Source of the DNA: an uncultured Clostridium sp.
Lineage (GTDB): Bacteria; Bacillota; Clostridia; Clostridiales; Clostridiaceae
Length of the DNA: 5,024 nucleotides
NCBI GenBank assembly: GCA_934755305.1
Contig: CAKVLD010000133.1
Span: 1-5,024 of the forward strand
Reading direction: 5' to 3'
Shown here: positions 1 to 4,976 of the stretch, one piece after another
Numbering within the stretch: the stretch's first letter is position 1
How the letters are laid out: every line of letters begins with the position of its first letter
Position numbers and translations under genes: made by a program
Notes under the pieces: generated by a model
What the model was told of the DNA's origin: nothing
Seen by the model: only the letters and a program-made list of their open reading frames with translations
Database searches by the model: none

Positions 1-2
1 TA

Positions 3-86
3 GGGAAATTAGATAATTTAATAATATTAAACATAGGCAAAGTGAATCCTTGCAGCAGATATTTAAAAGCTGTTAGAGGACTTTAA
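3..86 (+). CDS. C-terminal tail of an unrecognised protein (partial, enters from the left)
   Basis: An open frame with no stop runs from the left edge to a TAA at 84-86. It gives a 27-residue tail that ends SRYLKAVRGL. The composition (mixed hydrophobic, basic and small residues) looks like real protein, and the other two forward frames are closed early by TAG or TAA. A hairpin follows within a few bases and a new promoter follows that, as expected at the end of a transcription unit. I do not recognise the family from so short a piece, and the frame could be fortuitous. Confidence 0.4.
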   Translation, partial: GKLDNLIILNIGKVNPCSRYLKAVRGL

Positions 87-95
87 CTATACATA

Positions 96-121
96 CGGAA
101 AAATATTTTTTTTATTTTCCG
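96..121 (+). terminator. Possible weak terminator hairpin after the left partial gene
   Basis: CGGAAAA (96-102) pairs with TTTTCCG (115-121) around an A/T-only loop containing eight T. The stem lies ten bases after the stop of the left partial frame and before the next promoter. It lacks a clean U-run after the stem, so termination is uncertain; its role is inferred mainly from position. Confidence 0.35.
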
Positions 122-156
122 AAAGTAACTTGACACTATCCTATTCTTTTATTTTA

Positions 157-185
157 TTGACAACCTTTTTATTGTAGCGTATAAC
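157..185 (+). promoter_or_regulatory. Sigma-A promoter of the FUSC-like gene
   Basis: A perfect -35 box TTGACA (157-162) is followed after exactly 17 bases by TATAAC (180-185). Transcription would start near 192, leaving a leader of roughly 45 bases before the start codon, with the ribosome site AGGAGG at 225-230. A second TTGACA at 130-135 has only a poor -10 partner (TTTTAT or TTTATT around 152-158) and may be a weaker upstream start. Confidence 0.75.
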
Positions 186-239
186 CCCTCTTTGCTAAGT
201 TTCATAGCTTATTCATAACATAATAGGAGGACTTAATAT

Positions 240-1277
240 ATGAACTTTTATCAAGAATTACAGTTGAATCAAGCTGGTTCAAAAGAACTTATTCGAAATG
301 CAAATGGTTATGTAAAAAAATTACGTCATATTGCTATTTACTTATTTAAGATTTTTATAACTATGATTTTTTGTATGGCTTTTGTAATTAGTTATAGCAA
401 ACTTTTTGGAAATGCTAACAGCATTGTTGGTGTTGTTGTTTTACTTTTTGTCTTAGTATTTAGAAATGCTGATCTAGGAATTCATACATCACATGCAATT
501 CCTTCTCTAATTGCTATATTTGCAATTTTAGCCATAGGGCCACAATTAAGCAATATTAATAACATATATATAGGATTATTAGTTAACATTATATTTATTT
601 TCTTATTACTGTTTTTAGGCTGCCATAATGTCATTATGTTTAATCAATCTACATTAGTTTTAAGCTATTTATTACTATATGGATATAGTGTATCTGGCTC
701 TTTATATATAAAAAGATTAGAAGGTCTAGCTTTAGGTGCTTTAATCACTGGAATAATTTATTACCTTAAGCATCGTAAAAAAACTTATAACCTTAAATTT
801 ATAAATTTAATTCAGGAATTTAATATTAATTCTGATAGAACAAAATGGCAATTATCTCTTACTTTTGCTATCTCTTCAATTTTATTTTTTGCAGAATTAA
901 TTCATCTTCCAAAGCCTATATGGACAGGTATTGCTGTTCTGTCTATACTAAGTCCATTTCCTGAACATCAAAAAGAAAAAGTAAAAGGAAGAATTTATGG
1001 TACCATTTTAGGCGCTTTTCTAATATTTCTGATTTATACTTATTGCCCTAATTTTATCTATGATAATATTGGCATTATTGGAGGAATAGGTGTAGGACTT
1101 TCTGCAACTTATGGTTTCCAATCAGTATTTAATACTTTTAGTGCTATAGCTACTGCATCAACTATTTTAGATTTTCCAGCTGCTATTTTTTACCGTATAT
1201 TTAATAATATCTTAGGCTCTATCTATGGATTATTCTTTAATAGATTCTTTTGCAAAATTATTGATAATGTATTCTGA
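240..1277 (+). CDS. FUSC / aromatic-acid-exporter-like integral membrane protein
   Basis: This 345-residue protein is almost entirely hydrophobic, with about ten to twelve membrane segments in two blocks (about 31-177 and 205-340). A basic, polar stretch (about 178-204, containing KHRKK) joins the blocks. Each block has an Arg-Gly-Leu-Gly-Ala type helix start: RLEGLALGALITG at 159-171 and RIYGTILGAFLIF at 251-263. That internal repeat is characteristic of the fusaric-acid-resistance (FUSC) and aromatic-acid-exporter superfamily, whose members are thought to export organic acids or toxic aromatics across the inner membrane. The large cytoplasmic domain of some relatives is absent, so this is a compact form. 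The ATG at 240 has AGGAGG nine bases upstream and a consensus promoter. The 107-codon gene starts 92 bases downstream, probably in the same transcript. Family assignment is fairly secure; the substrate is unknown. Confidence 0.8.
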   Translation: MNFYQELQLNQAGSKELIRNANGYVKKLRHIAIYLFKIFITMIFCMAFVISYSKLFGNANSIVGVVVLLFVLVFRNADLGIHTSHAIPSLIAIFAILAIGPQLSNINNIYIGLLVNIIFIFLLLFLGCHNVIMFNQSTLVLSYLLLYGYSVSGSLYIKRLEGLALGALITGIIYYLKHRKKTYNLKFINLIQEFNINSDRTKWQLSLTFAISSILFFAELIHLPKPIWTGIAVLSILSPFPEHQKEKVKGRIYGTILGAFLIFLIYTYCPNFIYDNIGIIGGIGVGLSATYGFQSVFNTFSAIATASTILDFPAAIFYRIFNNILGSIYGLFFNRFFCKIIDNVF

Positions 1278-1369
1278 AACATAAAAAGTTCAAATTTTCC
1301 TCTACATTTTCCACAGATTAAATGTCCATTAATACAGATAATAAATTTAAACATAAGGAGGTAATTTGA

Positions 1370-1693
1370 ATGAAGGATGAAAATGGAAAACCTATAGGTG
1401 TATTAGCACATATAATGAAAACTCATGTAACTGAATCAAGAGGTGGAGATACTATATCTACTCTTTCTAAAGATTTAGATGATATTAAAATTGATGATCA
1501 GCTTTCAAATGAGGAAATATTATCTTATATTAATCCAAGAGCACAGACAAATAAACAAAATATTCTATCAGATGCAATTGATGTTTCAAATGATAAAGAA
1601 AAATTTAAAACTTCTGTAGCTGATAAAAATAAAGAAGGACAATTTGATATAAGTGCAAAGTCAAATACAAGTAACACAGGTCTTATGGATTAA
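1370..1693 (+). CDS. Unrecognised hydrophilic 107-residue protein
   Basis: The ATG at 1370 has a perfect AAGGAGG (1355-1361) eight bases upstream, so translation is well supported. The product is soluble, rich in Asp, Lys, Asn and Ser, and has no cysteine, signal peptide or membrane segment. Residues 1-45 (start MKDENGKPIGVLAHIMKTHV) look like an ordered module. The rest, with runs such as DVSNDKEKFK and a Ser/Asn/Thr-rich end (SNTSNTGLMD), looks largely disordered. It lies 92 bases after the FUSC-like gene, with no hairpin between them and only a poor -10-like GATAAT at 1337-1342, so co-transcription is likely. A symmetrical terminator follows 20 bases after the stop. I do not recognise the family and assign no function. 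Confidence 0.7.
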   Translation: MKDENGKPIGVLAHIMKTHVTESRGGDTISTLSKDLDDIKIDDQLSNEEILSYINPRAQTNKQNILSDAIDVSNDKEKFKTSVADKNKEGQFDISAKSNTSNTGLMD

Positions 1694-1713
1694 TAATAGT
1701 ATACACTTAATTA

Positions 1714-1746
1714 AAATCCCCATAATAAATTAAAATATGGGGATTT
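1714..1746. terminator. Bidirectional terminator between convergent genes
   Basis: AAATCCCCATA (1714-1724) and TATGGGGATTT (1736-1746) form an 11-bp perfect stem around an 11-base A/T loop. It lies 20 bases after the stop of the 107-residue gene and about 55 bases beyond the stop of the opposing recombinase remnant. Read on the minus strand the stem is followed by TTTTAATTAA, a fair U-rich tail. On the plus strand the tail is weaker, only the T residues within the stem followed by GTAAAA. It probably serves both sides. Confidence 0.7.
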
Positions 1747-1758
1747 GTAAAACACCAT
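1746..1758. repeat. 13-bp direct repeat, left copy (TGTAAAACACCAT)
   Basis: TGTAAAACACCAT here is identical to 4756-4768. Read on the minus strand, both copies are ATGGTGTTTTACA and are followed by AATCC, directly here and after four extra bases (TTGC) at the right copy. The two copies bracket the recombinase module, so they may be its attachment-site cores. Chance occurrence in AT-rich DNA remains possible. Confidence 0.4.
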
Positions 1759-1801
1759 AATACTTATCTATTCTAGGAAAGTTTACTACTATAAACCTCA
1801 T

Positions 1802-2494
1802 TTATTTATGATACAGTTCACCGTAACTACGCTGAACCAAAACTTCTGATAATTTAAAGACTACATAAATGTAGTCTTTAAATACAGATACCTTTTCAAC
1901 ATATAAAGATATAAATTTCTTTATTAACTGCTTGTCTCTATTTTCAAGTAATCTCTTATGTTCTTTAAATATACTTCTTAAATAATTTTCTGTTATAGGC
2001 TCTTCATTTGGATATTTCAATTTAGTTTCTTCAATTAAAATCTCAAGTTCTTCTTTTTCCTTCTCTAAATTAGAAAGCCTTTCAAGTAAACTAGAGTAAC
2101 TTTTCCCCATTGCAATAACTTCAACAATATTTTTTATTTCTTCATTTATCTTAGCCATTCTATTTTTATTAAAATTTAATTCATCTTTCATCTGTTTTTG
2201 CTTTACATCAGAATACTTACTTAACTCTTTCACTAAATGATTTACAGCATCTTTACTGAAAATAGTTTTCTCCATCTCTGACAATATGTATTCCTCAACA
2301 ATATCTCTTGGGATACTTTTAATATGATCTTTTACAGATGTTCCTTTTCCTGTACATCTATACATAACATATCTTAACTTTTCACCATTTTTATTATAAT
2401 AAGATATATTTCCATTCATCTTACTTCCACATTCACCACATTCTATAAGTCCAGAAAGAAGATAAACTTCCTTAGCGTAGAAATTTTTAGCCAC
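1802..2494 (-). pseudogene. Large serine recombinase, C-terminal remnant lacking the catalytic domain
   Basis: The readable part (230 residues from a GTG at 2494) begins inside the recombinase zinc-ribbon domain. The hallmark LLSGLIECGECGSKMNG is at 12-28, YRC at 45-47 and SIPRDIVEEYIL at 60-71. A heptad-like Glu/Lys-rich coiled coil follows (about 96-160), then the usual C-terminal strand region. Whole family members are typically about 450-600 residues and begin with a resolvase domain carrying the nucleophilic serine and then a recombinase domain; both are missing. The frame is closed by TAG at 2519-2521, and no ribosome site stands at a useful distance from the GTG, so independent translation is doubtful. 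The zinc ribbon shows three cysteines (19, 22, 47), with His57 near where the fourth cysteine is usual. The break coincides with an inverted repeat at 2484-2525. A separately encoded, functional C-terminal piece is conceivable but unlikely. Confidence 0.8.
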
Positions 2495-2525
2495 AACCTT
2501 AAAGTTTAAAGACTGTGGCTAAAAA
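2484..2525. repeat. 12-bp perfect inverted repeat at the recombinase breakpoint
   Basis: TTTTTAGCCACA (2484-2495) and TGTGGCTAAAAA (2514-2525) are exact inverted copies separated by 18 bases. One arm lies within the first codons of the serine recombinase remnant, the other just upstream of where its homology is lost. The flank polarity (T-run first, A-run last on either strand) is the reverse of an intrinsic terminator. A recombination junction, a protein-binding palindrome or the scar of a rearrangement fits better. Confidence 0.65.
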
Positions 2526-2549
2526 GCATACTTTGACTATTTTTTTATA

Positions 2550-2846
2550 TTATTCTTCTAAAACAAACTCTCCGCTATCCTCCTTTAATACTTTGCTTAC
2601 TGTATAAACTCTATCATCTTCACTTTTACCTGCGACATTAATATTCACTTCAATTCTTGCTCTGTTAATATATATTTTTTCATCTTTAAAATTTATATTA
2701 ATAATTTTATTAACAAGTGATAAAATTTCATATCCATCGTTACTAAACTTATTTAATGGATAACCATCATTAATTAAACATCTGCAAAGTATATTAGCAT
2801 ATACATTGTTTTCTTCAGTTAAATCATTAACTTTAAGTTCGCTCAT
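2550..2846 (-). CDS. Unrecognised 98-residue acidic protein
   Basis: The ATG at 2846 has a perfect AAGGAGG (2862-2856) nine bases upstream, so this is a real gene. The product starts MSELKVNDLTEENNVYANIL and ends in an acidic tail (EDSGEFVLEE). It has one pair of close cysteines (CRC, 21-23) within a probable helix. A central alternating-hydrophobic stretch (about 44-71) and a second one near 80-97 suggest a small alpha/beta fold. There is no signal peptide or membrane segment. It sits between the terminator of the CxxC protein and the recombinase remnant. Its own promoter is unclear: TATTAT (2876-2871) could be a -10, but no good -35 lies 17 bases above it, so read-through may contribute. 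I do not recognise the family. Confidence 0.7.
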   Translation of the reverse strand: MSELKVNDLTEENNVYANILCRCLINDGYPLNKFSNDGYEILSLVNKIININFKDEKIYINRARIEVNINVAGKSEDDRVYTVSKVLKEDSGEFVLEE

Positions 2847-2880
2847 ATAAGAATCCCTCCTTCACAAAGGATAATAGCGC

Positions 2881-2907
2881 AAAAAAGCACCCTTTACAGG
2901 GTGCTTT
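2881..2907 (-). terminator. Strong intrinsic terminator of the CxxC protein gene
   Basis: On the minus strand AAAGCACCCT (2907-2898) pairs perfectly with AGGGTGCTTT (2893-2884) around a four-base loop. The stem runs into six T (2886-2881). It lies 20 bases after the stop at 2927, and the G/C-rich core makes it the clearest terminator in the window. It separates the integrase and CxxC-protein unit from the 98-residue gene. Confidence 0.9.
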
Positions 2908-2926
2908 CAGCGTTGTTCGCATAATG

Positions 2927-3445
2927 TTAACAATTATTATCTACTCTTCTTGAAAATTGTTTCTTTAAATTTTCAATACTATCTGTAGTCTTGTTCTTTT
3001 CAATTAGTTTATTTAATGCCTCTGCGATATCTATTCCATAAGCACAAGCAACCAAATCTAGATAATCTTTATTGCTTGGTTTTAAATATAAACTATACTT
3101 TTTATTCTTCTCTATAATTATTTCTTTTACAACTTTTTGATTTGCTACTTTCTCTTTACTACATTTATTGCATCTATTGCTAAAATAAAAGTTCTTTTTA
3201 TCTCTGCTTATCATCTTTTTCATATTTACATTATCAGTTATTTCTTCAAACTTTCCATTATGATTTATCATAACTGTAAACCATGTATTACAATTAATAC
3301 ATTTAACCTGTAGTTCTTTCTTATCAATATCATACCTATGTCTGTTAAAAGCCTTTGCCACAAATGATGGAACATCTACCTTATCTCCATTGTCCTCCAT
3401 GACATACATAAAGTCCTTACTAAATTTTATAAATTTATTACTCAT
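2927..3445 (-). CDS. Small protein with two CxxC pairs and a ribbon-helix-helix-like C-terminus
   Basis: The product is 172 residues from the chosen ATG at 3445. An in-frame ATG at 3454 would give 175 but lies only two bases after AAGGAGG, whereas 3445 has normal spacing. Residues 49-52 (CINC) and 92-95 (CNKC) are two CxxC pairs about 40 apart, able to bind one structural zinc ion. Residues 116-149 read as a strand (KYSLYLKP) followed by two helices (DYLDLVACAYG and DIAEALNKLIEK), the layout of a ribbon-helix-helix DNA-binding domain. The tail is basic and polar. It follows the integrase gene at about 75 bases, with its own consensus promoter in the gap and a strong terminator after it. A DNA-binding accessory or regulatory role beside the integrase, for example in directionality or autoregulation, is inference. 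The motif reading is direct; the family is not recognised. Confidence 0.75.
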   Translation of the reverse strand: MSNKFIKFSKDFMYVMEDNGDKVDVPSFVAKAFNRHRYDIDKKELQVKCINCNTWFTVMINHNGKFEEITDNVNMKKMISRDKKNFYFSNRCNKCSKEKVANQKVVKEIIIEKNKKYSLYLKPSNKDYLDLVACAYGIDIAEALNKLIEKNKTTDSIENLKKQFSRRVDNNC

Positions 3446-3454
3446 ATAATACAT

Positions 3455-3463
3455 CTCCTCCTT
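3455..3463 (-). promoter_or_regulatory. Ribosome binding site that decides the CxxC protein start
   Basis: On the minus strand AAGGAGGAG spans 3463-3455. The first in-frame ATG (3454) lies immediately after it, too close for initiation. The second ATG (3445) is nine bases beyond GGAGGAG and is the likely start, shortening the protein by three residues (MYY). Confidence 0.7.
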
Positions 3464-3482
3464 GTAACCTAAATTTTAATGT

Positions 3483-3511
3483 ATTATATTTATTGTTTTA
3501 TCTTATTTCAA
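3483..3511 (-). promoter_or_regulatory. Sigma-A promoter of the CxxC protein gene
   Basis: On the minus strand TTGAAA (3511-3506) is followed by a 17-base spacer and a perfect TATAAT (3488-3483). Transcription would start near 3476, about 30 bases before the start codon. The promoter lies in the gap just after the integrase stop, so the CxxC protein can be made independently of the integrase. Confidence 0.8.
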
Positions 3512-3520
3512 CTTTTCACT

Positions 3521-4441
3521 CTAACTTTTTATACTTTTTAAATAAATATCTGTAATGCTTATTCTATAATGTCCTAACTCTCCGCTTACAATCTTTCTTG
3601 CTGCTAAGTCGGTTAGTCCATATTGTCTTAATTCTGCATAACGTGCTTGTGCATAAAAATGTCTAAGACCGTGAAATGTAATATTTTTTTCTCCTGCTAA
3701 TGCAAACTTACTTTGATTGTTATATATAAACATCTGTAGACTTTTAATAACTTTATGTGTCTGTTCTCCTCTGTTTATAAATACTTTCTCTCCTCTAGCA
3801 GTAGTATCATACAACTCTTTAATAAGAAACTTGTCCCTTACAGGTATCTCTCTTATTAGTCCTCCCTTTCCCTTTATAGTGATTTTTCCTTCTTTAAGGG
3901 CTTGTCTTAGGTGTCCTTTATCTAATCTGCATACTTCATGTAATCTTAGTCCTAACTGTGATGAAAGTCTTGCCATCTGCCCATATCTAATATGTCCTAC
4001 ATCTCCTGCATATCTTATAAAATTCTCTATCTCCATGGGCTTCCATGCCTTATCATCCCCTATACGTTCTTCTTTACTACGAGAAATTACACCTAATTTA
4101 TTATTGCTTGGAAGTTTACTGCTATCCCCTCCAACCTGATCATAAAAAAATCTAATTGAAGATAAATTAGTTGTAACATAACTGGCTGAATAACCTAAAT
4201 CCTGCATAAATTCAACATATGCATATAAATGTTTAGGTTTTATATTATTAAGATTCTGTTTTTTAAAAGCATCTGCTAAAAACTTAGCAAAATTCTTTAC
4301 CCCATCCTCATATCTTTCTCTTGTTTTAAAAGATCCCTGATTGCAATGCTTAAATACGCTTTCAACTTGACTACATAAATTGTCATATATGTTTTGAGTT
4401 TTATCATCCAACTCCCATTTATAGTCTTTATTTTCTTTCAT
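3521..4441 (-). CDS. Tyrosine-type site-specific recombinase (integrase)
   Basis: This 306-residue protein is of normal length for the family. Residues about 35-105 form the helical SAM-like core-binding domain (RERYEDGVKNFAKFL, then SASYVTTNLSSIRFFYDQV). The catalytic domain follows with every expected residue: Arg166 in GLRLHEV, Lys192 in KGKGG, His257 and Arg260 in HGLRH, His291 in LGHYR, and nucleophilic Tyr300 in DIYLKS. It should cut and rejoin DNA through a covalent 3'-phosphotyrosine and appears intact. The ATG at 4441 has AAAGGAGA (4458-4451) nine bases upstream and a good promoter. No terminator follows, so transcripts may run into the CxxC protein gene. Such integrases normally act on attachment sites near their own gene; candidate sites are the repeats at 1746 and 4756 and the structured region upstream. 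Phage, integrative element and plasmid origin cannot be distinguished here. Confidence 0.92.
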   Translation of the reverse strand: MKENKDYKWELDDKTQNIYDNLCSQVESVFKHCNQGSFKTRERYEDGVKNFAKFLADAFKKQNLNNIKPKHLYAYVEFMQDLGYSASYVTTNLSSIRFFYDQVGGDSSKLPSNNKLGVISRSKEERIGDDKAWKPMEIENFIRYAGDVGHIRYGQMARLSSQLGLRLHEVCRLDKGHLRQALKEGKITIKGKGGLIREIPVRDKFLIKELYDTTARGEKVFINRGEQTHKVIKSLQMFIYNNQSKFALAGEKNITFHGLRHFYAQARYAELRQYGLTDLAARKIVSGELGHYRISITDIYLKSIKS

Positions 4442-4469
4442 TAAATACCATCTCCTTTCATTTAGAGAT

Positions 4470-4497
4470 AGTATATAGATTTCTTACTCCTTTTCAA
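4470..4497 (-). promoter_or_regulatory. Sigma-A promoter of the integrase gene
   Basis: On the minus strand TTGAAA (4497-4492) is followed by a 16-base spacer and TATACT (4475-4470). Transcription would start near 4463, only about 22 bases before the start codon. The -35 context AAGTTGAAA is the same as at the promoter of the CxxC protein gene, which may reflect shared control. Confidence 0.65.
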
Positions 4498-4619
4498 CTT
4501 AATACATAAGATTTTTTATTAATTTATATAAATATTTTTTATTAAAATTTTTGTTTCATTATATTTTCAAAAAATCGCCTCTGCTTATCCCTTGCGGTAT
4601 AATGATTCACAGCCTTGCT

Positions 4620-4652
4620 GCAAATCGTCTCAGTAAAACTGAGACGATTTGC
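4620..4652. repeat. 15-bp perfect inverted repeat with three-base loop
   Basis: GCAAATCGTCTCAGT (4620-4634) and ACTGAGACGATTTGC (4638-4652) are exact inverted copies around AAA. No U-run follows on either strand, so it is not a simple terminator. It is the longest stem of the proposed RNA. A 9-of-10 copy of its left arm, AAATCGCCTC, lies at 4572-4581. Confidence 0.85.
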
Positions 4653-4755
4653 TATACTATCCGCAATCTAAATTTGTTTTCATTGGTTAGTAATTAGCCC
4701 GTTTTCCTGCTATTGCAGGTGTAATTTTCATAATTAAAATTACTACGGATTGCAA

Positions 4756-4768
4756 TGTAAAACACCAT
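4756..4768. repeat. 13-bp direct repeat, right copy (TGTAAAACACCAT)
   Basis: This is identical to 1746-1758 and in the same orientation, 3,010 bases apart. Here it forms most of the loop and one side of the small hairpin CAATG/CATTG of the proposed RNA. If it is an attachment-site core, the enclosed segment would carry all four recombinase-module genes. Confidence 0.4.
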
Positions 4769-4834
4769 TGATGCCGTTTAAAGCAAACACTGCTATTTTT
4801 ATTCAAGTTCCATGTATATCTATTTAATCCCTTC

Positions 4835-4863
4835 ATAAAAGAGTTGTTCTGTTTGATGTGCAA
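4835..4863 (-). promoter_or_regulatory. Possible promoter of the structured RNA
   Basis: On the minus strand TTGCAC (4863-4858) lies 17 bases before TTTTAT (4840-4835), placing a start near 4828. Both boxes are only moderate matches. The -35 lies in a 7-bp inverted repeat, GTGCAAA (4858-4864) with TTTGCAC (4871-4877), which could be an operator. TATACA at 4818-4813 is an alternative -10 but lacks a -35. Confidence 0.35.
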
Positions 4864-4902
4864 ATAATTTTTTGCACTAAAATATAAATTCCTTAGTATA
4901 AT

Positions 4903-4940
4903 AAAAAAATACCTTTAGATACTTAATACTATATCTAAAG
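4903..4940 (-). terminator. Terminator for a minus-strand gene entering from the right
   Basis: CTTTAGATA and TATCTAAAG (4913-4921 and 4932-4940) form a 9-bp perfect stem with a ten-base loop. On the minus strand the stem is followed by GTA and seven T (4909-4903); on the plus strand by ATATTTTATT, so it may act both ways. No plus-strand gene precedes it, hence the minus assignment. A second hairpin, AGTAAAAG/CTTTTACT (4957-4964 with 4974-4981), overlaps the stop of the right-hand partial frame. Confidence 0.6.
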
Positions 4941-4976
4941 ATATTTTATTCGTAAGAGTAAAAGTTTTGGCGTCTT

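Larger units (their letters stand above)
4569..4790 (-). ncRNA. Putative structured non-coding RNA upstream of the integrase (raiA-like?)
   Basis: Read on the minus strand the region folds densely. From the 5' end: GTTT/AAAC (4788-4785 with 4779-4776); CAATG/CATTG (4770-4766 with 4757-4753); a closing helix GCAATC/GATTGC (4753-4748 with 4668-4663); inside it GTAATTTT/AAAATTAC (4743-4736 with 4728-4721) and CCTGC/GCAGG (4719-4715 with 4710-4706); a perfect 15-bp hairpin with a three-base loop (4652-4638 with 4634-4620); CAGC/GCTG (4620-4617 with 4613-4610); and a GCAA tetraloop (4595-4592) on a stem with one A-G mismatch (4602-4596 with 4591-4585). It ends in six U (4574-4569). Alternative helices exist, including TAGTAATT/AATTACTA (4745-4738 with 4695-4688) and CCGCAA/TTGCGG (4597-4592 with 4666-4661). 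Size and folding suggest a conserved RNA. raiA RNA of Firmicutes is about this long, but I could not verify a consensus match. The 5' end is approximate. Confidence 0.55.

Noticed and set aside
1781..1796. Small hairpin GTTTA/TAAAC after the recombinase remnant
   Set aside because: It is a five-base A/T-rich stem with a weak tail. The 11-bp hairpin at 1714-1746 is a far better terminator for that side.
2484..2525. Reading the 12-bp inverted repeat as an intrinsic terminator of the 98-residue gene
   Set aside because: The stem begins with T-runs and ends with A-runs on either strand, so no U-tail would follow it.
3717..4139. A 140-codon open frame on the + strand
   Set aside because: It lies entirely inside the integrase gene on the opposite strand, has no ribosome site, and its Ser/Pro/Leu-rich composition is typical of an antisense shadow.
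4598..4603. A perfect TATAAT on the + strand
   Set aside because: No reasonable -35 box lies 16-18 bases upstream, and the bases fall in the stem beside the GCAA tetraloop of the minus-strand RNA.
4706..4743. Short tandem stems as CRISPR repeats or insertion-sequence ends
   Set aside because: There is no regular repeat-spacer spacing, no transposase gene and no target-site duplication around them.
4569..4790. Known riboswitch, T-box, tmRNA, RNase P RNA or group I intron
   Set aside because: None of the signature cores I know for these classes is visible. A short resemblance to a THF riboswitch segment (GTGAATCATT near 4610-4601) lacks the rest of that motif.
4687..4836. A 49-codon minus-strand frame (start MKGLNRYTWN, end AIAGKRANY)
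   Set aside because: There is no ribosome site before the ATG, and the frame runs across the stems of the proposed structured RNA. I treat it as a spurious frame within that RNA, although its apparent coding potential may have led to it being annotated as a hypothetical protein in related genomes.
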